Notes: generated by a model not told the origin, from the letters alone. A DNA stretch of 9,308 nucleotides from an uncultured Bacilli bacterium (GCA_934085875.1 CAKOHQ010000042.1:1-9308); one strand, 5' to 3'; shown: positions 1-6,596, numbered from the stretch's first letter. Numbers and translations are program-made.

Positions 1-16
1 TCAATCTTTCGATTGA
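1..16 (-). terminator. Hairpin with GAAA loop downstream of tRNA-Gly, possible terminator cut by window edge
   Basis: A perfect 6-bp inverted repeat (TCAATC/GATTGA) flanks four bases. Read on the minus strand, as in the tRNA transcript, the loop is GAAA, a GNRA tetraloop closed by C-G. It lies about 46 bases past the tRNA 3' end. The U-tract that would make it an intrinsic terminator would fall outside the window, so the call is tentative. Confidence 0.35.
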
Positions 17-30
17 TTCTATATATCAAG

Positions 31-50
31 TTCAAACTAAATAGTTCGAA
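31..50 (-). repeat. Inverted repeat in the tRNA 3' trailer
   Basis: TTCAAAC and GTTCGAA are separated by six bases. In the minus-strand RNA all seven positions pair, one of them as G-U. No U-tract follows, so it looks like a trailer hairpin (for example a processing signal) rather than a terminator. It could also be chance in AT-rich DNA. Confidence 0.3.
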
Positions 51-62
51 CAGATTCGTCAA

Positions 63-137
63 TGGAGCAAGTGAGCGGAATCGAACCGCCGTCTCAGCCT
101 TGGCAAGGCCGCATACTAACCGCTGTACTACACCTGC
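63..137 (-). tRNA. tRNA-Gly (anticodon GCC)
   Basis: The minus strand folds into a complete 75-nt cloverleaf. The 7-bp acceptor stem (GCAGGTG with CACTTGC, one G-U pair) is followed by a 4-bp D stem. The anticodon stem CGGCC/GGCTG carries the loop TTGCCAA. A 4-nt variable loop and a 5-bp T stem with the loop TTCGATT complete the fold. The anticodon GCC is at 104-102 and reads GGC/GGU glycine codons. U73 and an encoded CCA end (65-63) fit bacterial tRNA-Gly. It is transcribed away from the glycosyltransferase gene, from its own promoter just upstream. Confidence 0.97.
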
Positions 138-147
138 GTTCATTAAT

Positions 148-176
148 AATATATCAAAATTGAAAGATAATTGCAA
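148..176 (-). promoter_or_regulatory. Sigma-70-type promoter for tRNA-Gly
   Basis: On the minus strand, TTGCAA (176-171) and TATATT (153-148) are separated by exactly 17 bases. The predicted start near 141 is a few bases upstream of the mature tRNA 5' end at 137. The -35 box lies only six bases from the -35 box of the divergent promoter. Confidence 0.65.
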
Positions 177-182
177 GTCTTA

Positions 183-211
183 TTGACTTGTTTTTATTAA
201 AATAATATAAT
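183..211 (+). promoter_or_regulatory. Sigma-70-type promoter for the glycosyltransferase operon
   Basis: TTGACT (183-188) and a perfect TATAAT (206-211) are separated by 17 bases. The predicted start is near 218. That gives a leader of only about 14 nt, most of it the GGAG ribosome site at 220-223, eight bases before the ATG at 232. This is the strongest promoter match in the window. Confidence 0.8.
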
Positions 212-231
212 TTTGTTATGGAGTTGACGAG

Positions 232-1719
232 ATGTTAGGAAGTATTATAAGTATTATAGGACAAAGTTATGAAGAAAGTAGACATATATACAACATTATA
301 GGTAGTGTACTAGGTATAATGTTAGCATATAAGGCAGTTTATTATGCAATAGGTTTTTTATTTACAAGAAAATTTAAACCTGCTAAAAAAAATCATAAAT
401 ATGGAGTTTTGGTTGCTGCTAGGAATGAAGAGGCTGTTATAGGTAATTTACTCGATAGTATAAATAAACAAGATTATCCTAAAGAATTAATTGATATATT
501 TGTTGTTGCTGATAATTGTACTGATAAGACAGCAGATATTGCTAGAAAACATGGTGCTAAAGTATATGAAAGATTTGATAATGAACACAAAACAAAAGGT
601 TTTGCATTACAATTTCTTTTTGAAAATATAAAACATGATTATGGAATAGAAAACTATGAAGGATATTTTATATTTGATGCAGATAATTTATTAAATAGAA
701 ATTATATTAGCAAAATGAATGACGCGTTCGATAGTGGAGAAAAAATAATTACATCATATAGAAATACAAAAAACTTTGATGAAAATTGGATAGCAAGTAC
801 GTATGCTATACATTGGTTAAGAAGTATAAGAAGTAATCATAGAGCACGTAGTGTTTTGCATTTAGCAACTAATATACAAGGAACAGGATTTTTATTTGCT
901 AATGAAATAGTTAGAAATGGATGGAAATATACTGGACTTACAGAAGATAGAGCATTAACTGCTGATGCTGTAAGTCGTGGTTATGAAATTACATATCAAG
1001 ATGAAGCAGAATTTTTTGACGAACAACCTATTAGTTTAAAAGTTGCTTTAAGACAAAGACTTCGTTGGAGTAAAGGACATTTAATGGCTTTTGTTGAATC
1101 TGGTCCACAATTATTTATAAATATATTCTTTGGGAAATTATTTATAAAAGATAATTGGGGTAAAGAAGAAAAAGAACGTAATATATTTAGTAAAATTGTT
1201 GAATCTATTAGACATAGATTTGCATCATATGATACATTAATGCAATTAACGCCTATTGTTGTAATTAACTTAGTAAGATGGCTAATAGTAAGTGTTATAA
1301 TTTATGGATGCTATAGTTATACAAATGGTATAAAAAGTTTATATGTATTTGGTGGTAGTACTATAGTTGCTAAATTTTTATCATTTATATTTAATAAACC
1401 TTATATAAATATTAAGCCTGGTATAAAAGCATTTTTTGTTTCAATGTTAATAGCTATATGGTTAAGATTACTATACAGAATGGGCATTTATTTTGTAAAT
1501 ATGTGGAATGCAATTTATGTATTTATTACAGAAAGAAAAAGAATTAAGAAAATTCCATTTATGAAAAAAGTTTTATATACATTTACTTGGCCTACATTTG
1601 ATATAATTGGTAGATATACAATATATTTAGCATTATTTGTTAAAGTTACGTGGAAACCTATTCCTCATGTAAGTAAAGTTACTATAGATGAAGTTGATAC
1701 TTCAGATGGGGTGAAGTAA
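232..1719 (+). CDS. Membrane family 2 glycosyltransferase (processive type)
   Basis: This 495-aa integral membrane GT2 enzyme should transfer a sugar from a nucleotide-sugar on the cytoplasmic face. One hydrophobic segment (about 23-45) precedes the GT-A domain (about 55-300). Visible motifs are VAARNEE (61-67), the nucleotide-binding VVADNCTD (91-98), the metal-binding DAD (149-151), the TED catalytic-base region (237-239) and QRLRW (275-279). The QxxRW signature is typical of the cellulose, hyaluronan and poly-GlcNAc synthase group. Further hydrophobic stretches (about 341-361, 368-387, 399-432 and 455-470) form the C-terminal membrane part. GGAG at 220-223 supports the start. The stop codon overlaps the next gene's start. 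Nearness to an LTA-synthase-like gene suggests a surface polymer or glycolipid anchor, but the sugar donor and acceptor cannot be read from the sequence. Confidence 0.9.
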   Translation: MLGSIISIIGQSYEESRHIYNIIGSVLGIMLAYKAVYYAIGFLFTRKFKPAKKNHKYGVLVAARNEEAVIGNLLDSINKQDYPKELIDIFVVADNCTDKTADIARKHGAKVYERFDNEHKTKGFALQFLFENIKHDYGIENYEGYFIFDADNLLNRNYISKMNDAFDSGEKIITSYRNTKNFDENWIASTYAIHWLRSIRSNHRARSVLHLATNIQGTGFLFANEIVRNGWKYTGLTEDRALTADAVSRGYEITYQDEAEFFDEQPISLKVALRQRLRWSKGHLMAFVESGPQLFINIFFGKLFIKDNWGKEEKERNIFSKIVESIRHRFASYDTLMQLTPIVVINLVRWLIVSVIIYGCYSYTNGIKSLYVFGGSTIVAKFLSFIFNKPYINIKPGIKAFFVSMLIAIWLRLLYRMGIYFVNMWNAIYVFITERKRIKKIPFMKKVLYTFTWPTFDIIGRYTIYLALFVKVTWKPIPHVSKVTIDEVDTSDGVK

Positions 1720-1907
1720 TGAAAGAGTATATAGATCAAATATTTTATGAAGGTTTAGGATATAGTTTATATGTTCCTGTTGAAAAACTTATAAATAAAA
1801 TCAATAATAAAAAATTAAGTAAAATTTTAATAAATACGTATAAATTTTTATATTTTGTGTTTAGTTTAATAATTGCTTTAATTATTTTATATGTTAAATT
1901 ATCGTAA
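1719..1907 (+). CDS. Small single-pass membrane protein, function unknown
   Basis: This 62-aa protein is not recognised. Its start codon shares one base with the glycosyltransferase stop (TAATG at 1717-1721), and GGGG at 1708-1711 lies seven bases upstream, so translation is probably coupled. Residues 1-40 are polar and amphipathic, with a lysine/asparagine-rich patch (about 23-36). Residues 43-59 form one hydrophobic helix, leaving only a few residues after it, so it is most likely tail-anchored with the N-terminus in the cytoplasm. The coupling suggests an accessory subunit or regulator of the glycosyltransferase, as small partners often are for processive GT2 enzymes. The last codon runs into the terminator hairpin. 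That it is a real gene is supported by context rather than by homology. Confidence 0.65.
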   Translation: MKEYIDQIFYEGLGYSLYVPVEKLINKINNKKLSKILINTYKFLYFVFSLIIALIILYVKLS

Positions 1908-1947
1908 AGTTTAGTAAGAAGTAAAGTGCTAAACTTTTTTTATTTTT
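1906..1947 (+). terminator. Intrinsic terminator after the glycosyltransferase operon
   Basis: AAAGTTTAG (1906-1914) pairs perfectly with CTAAACTTT (1929-1937) across a 14-nt loop. A T-rich run follows to 1947 (seven T, A, six T). The stem is AT-rich and therefore modest in strength, and it begins inside the stop codon of the small membrane protein. A new promoter follows immediately, which supports an operon boundary here. Confidence 0.6.
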
Positions 1948-1954
1948 TATAATA

Positions 1955-1963
1955 TGATATAAT
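1955..1963 (+). promoter_or_regulatory. Extended -10 promoter of the LTA-synthase-like gene
   Basis: TGATATAAT is a perfect TGnTATAAT extended -10 element. At a 17-base spacing the -35 position is only a T-run (1935-1940), shared with the upstream terminator. Transcription would start near 1970. The GAGGG ribosome site (1973-1977) then lies seven bases before the ATG at 1985. This rules out an upstream TTG codon at 1964 as the start, because it precedes the predicted transcript. Confidence 0.7.
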
Positions 1964-1984
1964 TTGGTGTGCGAGGGATATGTT

Positions 1985-4018
1985 ATGAAAAAAAGAAAAG
2001 TAAATAACAAAAATATAAAAGATATATTTAATATTTCTAAAAGAAACATAGTTAAATATTTTAAACACAATAGATTATTCTTATCTTACTTATTATTAAG
2101 TTTTATAAATTGTTTTTTAGTAAGATATTTAACAGTTGGTAATTGGTATAATTATAAAACTTTATTTATAGATTTATCTGTTAATGCAATATTAGGTAGT
2201 TTTGTATATTTATTTAAAGTTAATAAACAATATTATTATTTAGCAGTATTAATGTTTTTAAATACATTTGTGTGTACTGTAAATGCTATTTATTATTCTT
2301 GGTATTCTTCATTTGCATCATTTAGTTTATTATCTGCTTTAGGACAAGTGGGTGAAGTAGGAGATGCAGTATTAGCAAAATTAAAGGTTATATATTTTAT
2401 ATATTTAATACCATTTGGATTGTTTATATATATAAATAGTAGATTAAATAAAAAAGATTATTTTTCATATATGAGAAAGATTGAAAAAGGAAAAATAATG
2501 TTTGTTTCTACATTAGTTATTTCTACTATACTACTAGGACTTAATATGGCTATGGTTAGTAGAGGAAGTTATAGTAGTTTACAAAAACAATGGAATAGAG
2601 AAAGTATTGTTAAAAGTTTTGGTATTATAATATATCAAGGTAATGATTTATTTCAAACTAGTTATAGTAAAATGAATAGTTTATTTGGTTATGATGAAGC
2701 AGCTAGGAAGTTTGTAGATTACTATAATAATAGAGAAGTAGAAGAAAGTGATAATAAATATACTGGAATGTTTGAAGGTAAAAATGTTATTATGATGCAC
2801 TTGGAAAGTATGATGACTTTCTTTGTAGATTTAAAAATCAATGGAGTTGAAATTACACCTAACTTAAATAAATTAACTAAAGAAGGGTTATATTTTAGTA
2901 GTTTCTACCCTGAAATAAGTGTTGGTACTAGTAGTGATACTGAGTTTACAGTTAATACAAGTTTGCTTCCAGTATCTAGTGGAACAGTTTTTGTTAGTTA
3001 TTACAATAGAGAATATGTAAGTTTAGAAAAACTATTGAGTGATAAAGGTTATTATACATTTAGTATGCATGGTAATAAAGCTAGTATGTGGAATAGAAAT
3101 AAAATGCATCCTAGTTTAGGCTATAAAGATATGTATTTTGAAGATAAATACAATATAGATGAAGTAGTTGGACTTGGATTAAGTGACCATTCATTCTATA
3201 ATCAAATTATGCCTATACTTACTGATATAGAAAATAAAAATACTAATTATATGGGAACAATCATAACATTATCTAATCATACGCCATTTAATGATTTAGA
3301 ACATTATCCAGAATTAGATTTAACATATAAAACAACTAAATTAAATGAAGAAACTGGTGATGAAGAAGAAGTTGTATATGATTATTTAGAAGGAACTAAA
3401 CTAGGTAATTATATTAAAAGTGCACATTATGCAGATATGGCTTTAGGTGAATTCTTCGATAGTATAAATAATAGTGATGTAATGAACAATACGGTATTTG
3501 TTATGTATGGAGATCATGATGCTAAATTAAATAAAAGTGAATTTAATAGATATTATAACTATAACTTTGAAACTGGTGAGATAAAATCTAGTGATGACCC
3601 TACTTATATAAATTATGATTATTATCAAAATGAATTAAATAGAAAAACACCATTAATAATATGGAGTAAAAATAAAAAATTGAGAACTGAAGTTAAATAT
3701 CCAATGGGAATGATAGATGTTCTTCCTACAATTTCTAATATGCTAGGTATTAAAAATGTATTTGCATTAGGACATGACATATTTGAAACTAAAAATGATA
3801 ATATAGTACCATTTCCAAATGGAAATTACTTAACAAAAAAAGTATATTATAATGCAAGTAAAGAAGAATATATGCCTTTAACTAATGAGCCTATAGATGA
3901 AAATTATATAAAAGAATGTAAAGATTATACTGAAAATATAATTGAATTATCTAATGATATAATAGTATATGACTTAATAAAGAATGAAAAGGATAGAATA
4001 AATAATTATGAAAAGTAA
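1985..4018 (+). CDS. LTA synthase-like membrane sulfatase-fold transferase
   Basis: This 677-aa protein has the layout of LtaS-type enzymes: about five membrane helices (roughly 32-50, 55-78, 82-105, 134-150 and 171-190), then a large extracellular alkaline-phosphatase/sulfatase-fold domain (about 265-620). Such enzymes move phosphoglycerol or related groups from phosphatidylglycerol to a growing polymer or glycan. By alignment with LtaS I recognise the metal ligand E274 (HLES), the nucleophile loop GTSSDTEF (314-321), H362 (HGN), W369 and R371 (WNR), H432 (SNHTPF), and D510-H511 (YGDH). The nucleophile position, Thr in S. aureus LtaS, is Ser316 here, next to Thr315. The start at 1985 is chosen from its GAGGG site and the promoter position. 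The downstream gene overlaps it by 11 bases. The polymer (lipoteichoic acid or another glycerophosphate decoration) is not determined. Confidence 0.88.
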   Translation: MKKRKVNNKNIKDIFNISKRNIVKYFKHNRLFLSYLLLSFINCFLVRYLTVGNWYNYKTLFIDLSVNAILGSFVYLFKVNKQYYYLAVLMFLNTFVCTVNAIYYSWYSSFASFSLLSALGQVGEVGDAVLAKLKVIYFIYLIPFGLFIYINSRLNKKDYFSYMRKIEKGKIMFVSTLVISTILLGLNMAMVSRGSYSSLQKQWNRESIVKSFGIIIYQGNDLFQTSYSKMNSLFGYDEAARKFVDYYNNREVEESDNKYTGMFEGKNVIMMHLESMMTFFVDLKINGVEITPNLNKLTKEGLYFSSFYPEISVGTSSDTEFTVNTSLLPVSSGTVFVSYYNREYVSLEKLLSDKGYYTFSMHGNKASMWNRNKMHPSLGYKDMYFEDKYNIDEVVGLGLSDHSFYNQIMPILTDIENKNTNYMGTIITLSNHTPFNDLEHYPELDLTYKTTKLNEETGDEEEVVYDYLEGTKLGNYIKSAHYADMALGEFFDSINNSDVMNNTVFVMYGDHDAKLNKSEFNRYYNYNFETGEIKSSDDPTYINYDYYQNELNRKTPLIIWSKNKKLRTEVKYPMGMIDVLPTISNMLGIKNVFALGHDIFETKNDNIVPFPNGNYLTKKVYYNASKEEYMPLTNEPIDENYIKECKDYTENIIELSNDIIVYDLIKNEKDRINNYEK

Positions 4019-4661
4019 GAATAAGAAAAAAAATAAGAATTTATTTAAAAATAAAAAGTTTTGGTTGATTATAAGTTCTATAGCACTTTTATATTTTATA
4101 GGTGGAATAGTATATATAAATTTAGATAGAGATAGTGGTAATGTAAAAAATAATAAGAATTTAGATAAAGGAATATCTATTAAAGGTTTTGATTATATAT
4201 TATATGAAGATGATATAGATATTTATAAAGATGAATTTAAAAGATTGAAGAAAAATTTAGAGAGTAGCAATATAAACTATACTGAATATGCTGAAAGTAT
4301 TAGCAAAATGTTTGTTATGGATTTATATAGTTTAGAAGCTAAAAAAAATATGTATGATGTAGGTGGAGTACAATTTGTTTATCCTGATATTAGAGATAAT
4401 TATAAATTAAATGTGTCTAATACATTATATAAATATATGAAAGATAACAGTGATGGTAAAAGAGAACAAGATTTACCTATGGTAAAAAGTGTTAGTATTA
4501 AAAATGAAGATGAAACTAAATATAAAATTGGTGAAGAAGAATTTGATGGTTATAAGATAAATCTTGACATAGAATATGTTAAGGATTTAGAATATGATAA
4601 AAGTGCTGAGATTATATTAGTTAAAAAAGATAAATATCTATATATAGTTGAAAAAAATTAG
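4008..4661 (+). CDS. Single-pass membrane-anchored extracytoplasmic protein, unknown function
   Basis: This 217-aa protein is not assigned to a family. A very basic N-terminus (about 1-17, mainly Lys and Asn) precedes one hydrophobic helix (about 18-38). That topology fits an uncleaved signal anchor with residues 40-217 outside. The outer domain is charged and shows a DVGGVQFVYP stretch (117-126) and alternating beta-like segments near the end. There are no cysteines and no lipobox. It starts inside the last codons of the LTA-synthase-like gene (11-base overlap). Its only ribosome-site candidate, AAAGGA (3988-3993), is a long 14 bases away, so translation is probably coupled. Context suggests a partner of the LTA-synthase-like enzyme or another polymer factor, but no catalytic motif is visible. 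Confidence 0.75.
   Translation: MKSKNKKKNKNLFKNKKFWLIISSIALLYFIGGIVYINLDRDSGNVKNNKNLDKGISIKGFDYILYEDDIDIYKDEFKRLKKNLESSNINYTEYAESISKMFVMDLYSLEAKKNMYDVGGVQFVYPDIRDNYKLNVSNTLYKYMKDNSDGKREQDLPMVKSVSIKNEDETKYKIGEEEFDGYKINLDIEYVKDLEYDKSAEIILVKKDKYLYIVEKN
4564..4593 (+). promoter_or_regulatory. Possible internal promoter for fhs inside the preceding gene
   Basis: A perfect TTGACA (4564-4569) and TAGAAT (4588-4593, one mismatch) are separated by 18 bases within the 3' end of the 217-aa protein gene. The predicted start is near 4600, giving fhs a leader of about 95 nt that would contain the hairpin at 4662-4682. It is coding sequence in AT-rich DNA, so chance is a real alternative. Confidence 0.35.
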
Positions 4662-4682
4662 GAAGCATTTTGCTTCTTTTTT
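4662..4682 (+). terminator. Compact terminator-like hairpin just before the fhs ribosome site
   Basis: GAAGCA (4662-4667) pairs with TGCTTC (4671-4676) across a TTT loop and is followed by six T residues (4677-4682). The stop codon of the upstream gene ends one base before the stem. The fhs Shine-Dalgarno begins at the base after the T-run, so no promoter fits between hairpin and gene. It may be a partial terminator or attenuator within an operon. Confidence 0.65.
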
Positions 4683-4688
4683 AGGAGG
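4683..4688 (+). promoter_or_regulatory. Consensus ribosome binding site of fhs
   Basis: A perfect AGGAGG lies six bases before the ATG at 4695 and fixes the fhs start. It abuts the terminator T-run. The hairpin's 3' arm plus the first Ts (4674-4678) could alternatively pair weakly with 4686-4690, overlapping this site; that alternative fold is inference. Confidence 0.8.
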
Positions 4689-4694
4689 AATATA

Positions 4695-6254
4695 ATGACT
4701 GATATTGAAATTACTAAAAAATTTAAAATGAAAGAAATTAGTGAGTTATGTGATAATCTTAATATAAAAGATTATGATATGTTTGGTAAGTATAAGGCTA
4801 AAATAAATAATATAGATGCTAATAAAAATGGTAAAGTTATTCTTGTCACAGCAATAAATCCTACACCTTATGGAGAAGGTAAGACTACTGTTGCAATAGG
4901 ACTTCATGATAGTATGAGAAAATTAGGATATGACTCTATGTTAGTTTTAAGAGAACCGTCTATGGGACCTGTTTTTGGAGTTAAAGGTGGAGCAACTGGT
5001 GGTGGTTATTCACAAATAGTTCCTATGGAAGATATTAACTTACATTTTACTGGTGATTTTCATGCAATAACAAGTGCAAATAATTTAATAAGTGCATGTA
5101 TTGATAATAGTATATATTTTGGTAATCCTCTTAGAATAAAAAAAGTATTATTTGAAAGATGTTTAGATGTTAATGATAGAAGTTTAAGAAATATTAATAT
5201 TGGTTATGATACTAAATTTAATATAACAGCTGCTAGTGAAGTAATGGCAATATTTTGTTTAGCAAAAGATTTAGATGATTTAAGACAAAGACTAGATGAT
5301 ATTATTGTTGGAATAGATGAAGATGATAATGAAGTTTATTTAAAAGAATTAAATATAACTGGTTCTTTAATTGTATTATTAAAAGATGCTTTTAAACCAA
5401 ATTTAGTTCAAACATTATATAATAATCCTGCAATTGTACACGGTGGACCTTTTGCAAATATAGCACATGGATGTAATAGTGTAGTTGCTACTAATATAGC
5501 TAAAAGGATATCTGATTATGTAATATTAGAAGCTGGTTTTGGAAGTGATGCTGGTGCAGTTAAATTTTTTGATATAAAATGTAGAGATAATAATATTAAT
5601 CCATATTGTGTTTTGTTAGTTGCAACAATTAGAGCTTTAAAATATAATGGTAATAATTCGTTAAAAGATGGATTATGTAATTTAGGAGTTCATATAGAAA
5701 ATTTATCTAAATTTAATCAAAATGTTATTGTTGTATTAAATAAATTCCCTGATGATTCAATAGATGATATTAATATAGTTCGTGAATACGTAAATAGTTT
5801 TAATATACCATTTACAGTTAGTACAGCATATATTGATGGAGAAAATGGAGCTAATGAGGTTGTTAAAGAAGTTATTAAATGTAAAGAAAAAGAATTGAAT
5901 TTATTATATAAATTAAATGATACGCTTGAAGATAAAATAGATGTTATGTGTAAAAGTATTTGTAGATGTAATAAAATAGAGTATAGTGAGATAGCAAAAG
6001 AAAAAATAAAAAGATATTCTAATATAGAATATCCAATATGTATTGCTAAAACACAATATAGTATTAGTGATGATGCTAAAAAACTTGGTGCACCTAGTAA
6101 TTATACTTTGACTGTTCGAGATATAAAAGTAAAAAATGGTGCTAAGTTTATAACTGTATATTTAGGTAATATACTTACTATGCCAGGTCTTTCAAAACAT
6201 CCTAATGCTTGTAATATTGATTTAGTGAATGATGAAATAGTTGGAATATTCTAA
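4695..6254 (+). CDS. fhs: Formate--tetrahydrofolate ligase
   Basis: This cytoplasmic enzyme makes 10-formyl-THF from formate, THF and ATP, feeding purine and formyl-Met synthesis or acetogenic one-carbon flow. Family hallmarks are the P-loop PTPYGEGKTT (56-65, Tyr59 where Ala is common), REPSMGPVFGVKGG (86-99), the GGGYSQ/VPMEDINLHFTGD region (102-121), SEVMAI (181-186), HGGPFANIAHGC (249-260), EAGFGSDAGAVKFFDIKCR (279-297), and LGAPSNYTLTVRD with TMPGLSKHP near the C-terminus. At 519 aa it is shorter than the usual 555-560. Against remembered clostridial sequences, the missing residues fall mainly in the GLGGKANG/PREDG loop (near 169-174) and the segment around 315-328. The core is intact and the frame unbroken, so it is probably functional. 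No folD or fchA lies beside it. Expression depends on upstream transcription or the internal promoter. Confidence 0.96.
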   Translation: MTDIEITKKFKMKEISELCDNLNIKDYDMFGKYKAKINNIDANKNGKVILVTAINPTPYGEGKTTVAIGLHDSMRKLGYDSMLVLREPSMGPVFGVKGGATGGGYSQIVPMEDINLHFTGDFHAITSANNLISACIDNSIYFGNPLRIKKVLFERCLDVNDRSLRNINIGYDTKFNITAASEVMAIFCLAKDLDDLRQRLDDIIVGIDEDDNEVYLKELNITGSLIVLLKDAFKPNLVQTLYNNPAIVHGGPFANIAHGCNSVVATNIAKRISDYVILEAGFGSDAGAVKFFDIKCRDNNINPYCVLLVATIRALKYNGNNSLKDGLCNLGVHIENLSKFNQNVIVVLNKFPDDSIDDINIVREYVNSFNIPFTVSTAYIDGENGANEVVKEVIKCKEKELNLLYKLNDTLEDKIDVMCKSICRCNKIEYSEIAKEKIKRYSNIEYPICIAKTQYSISDDAKKLGAPSNYTLTVRDIKVKNGAKFITVYLGNILTMPGLSKHPNACNIDLVNDEIVGIF

Positions 6255-6263
6255 CTATTTTTT
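6235..6263 (+). terminator. Intrinsic terminator of fhs, shared hairpin at a convergent gene end
   Basis: AAATAGTTGGA (6235-6245) pairs with TTCTAACTATTT within 6250-6260, an 11-bp stem with one G-U pair and a 4-nt loop. A run of six T (6258-6263) overlaps the foot. The fhs stop codon lies inside the stem. The same hairpin forms on the minus strand after the DUF378 gene, but only three T follow there, so termination should be stronger for fhs. Confidence 0.7.
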
Positions 6264-6462
6264 AATCTTCATCTAAATGCATTACTAAAATACCTATATT
6301 GATTAAACCACATAAACCAACTAATGAATATATTATTCTAGGAACAATAGATTCACTACCAAATAAAGCTTCAACTAAGTTAAAATCTAATAAACCAATT
6401 AAACCCCAGTTTATAGCTCCAATAATTGTTATGCATAAGCATATCTTCTGTAATGTATTCAT
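6262..6462 (-). CDS. DUF378 family small membrane protein
   Basis: This 66-aa protein has two predicted membrane helices (about 6-24 and 43-62) and ends in a short acidic tail. It matches the DUF378 pattern: INWGLIGL (17-24) at the end of helix one, FNLVEALFG (27-35) in the linker, and RIIYSLVGL (42-50) opening helix two. The family's function is unknown. I chose the start at 6462 because AGAGG (6472-6468) lies five bases upstream. A frame-open ATG 30 bases earlier adds an untypical polar extension (MHNKNRKEVK). The gene converges with fhs, seven bases separating the stop codons, and is the only protein gene here on the minus strand. It has its own monocistronic arrangement. Confidence 0.88.
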   Translation of the reverse strand: MNTLQKICLCITIIGAINWGLIGLLDFNLVEALFGSESIVPRIIYSLVGLCGLINIGILVMHLDED

Positions 6463-6504
6463 TTTAACCTCTTTTCTGTTCTTATTATGCATAGATTAAA
6501 ATAA

Positions 6505-6510
6505 ATTATA
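6505..6510 (-). promoter_or_regulatory. Putative -10 box of the DUF378 gene
   Basis: The minus strand has TATAAT (6510-6505), with a start near 6498 and a leader of about 36 nt before the ATG at 6462. No convincing -35 box is present at 16-18 bases, and the DNA is extremely AT-rich, so the assignment rests mainly on position. Confidence 0.4.
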
Positions 6511-6596
6511 CATTTTTATTATAATTTAATTATTTATATTATTATTTAAACATAAAATCGATACTTTTAGGCATTCTTTAAGAAATAAATTTTATT

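Noticed and set aside
63..137. tRNA-Gly as an integration site for a mobile element
   Set aside because: No integrase, no duplicated tRNA 3' fragment and no other mobile-element gene is visible in the window.
1964..1984. Upstream TTG start adding seven residues to the LTA-synthase-like protein
   Set aside because: The TTG directly follows the -10 box and precedes the predicted transcript start. The GAGGG site fits the ATG at 1985.
4023..4034. Run of eight A near the start of the 217-aa protein gene as a possible slippage site
   Set aside because: Such A-runs are common in this AT-rich sequence, the frame is intact without slippage, and the overlapping gene has already stopped.
6463..6492. 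Upstream ATG extending the DUF378 protein by ten residues
   Set aside because: The ribosome site AGAGG lies inside this extension and is correctly spaced for the ATG at 6462. The family normally begins just before the first helix.
6299..6499. Plus-strand 66-codon open frame opposite the DUF378 gene
   Set aside because: It is the antisense shadow of a recognisable DUF378 gene, with no ribosome site and no plausible protein features.
6574..6584. TTCTT-T-AAGAA dyad as a stand-alone operator
   Set aside because: Five-base arms of simple composition are expected by chance here; it is mentioned only under the promoter.
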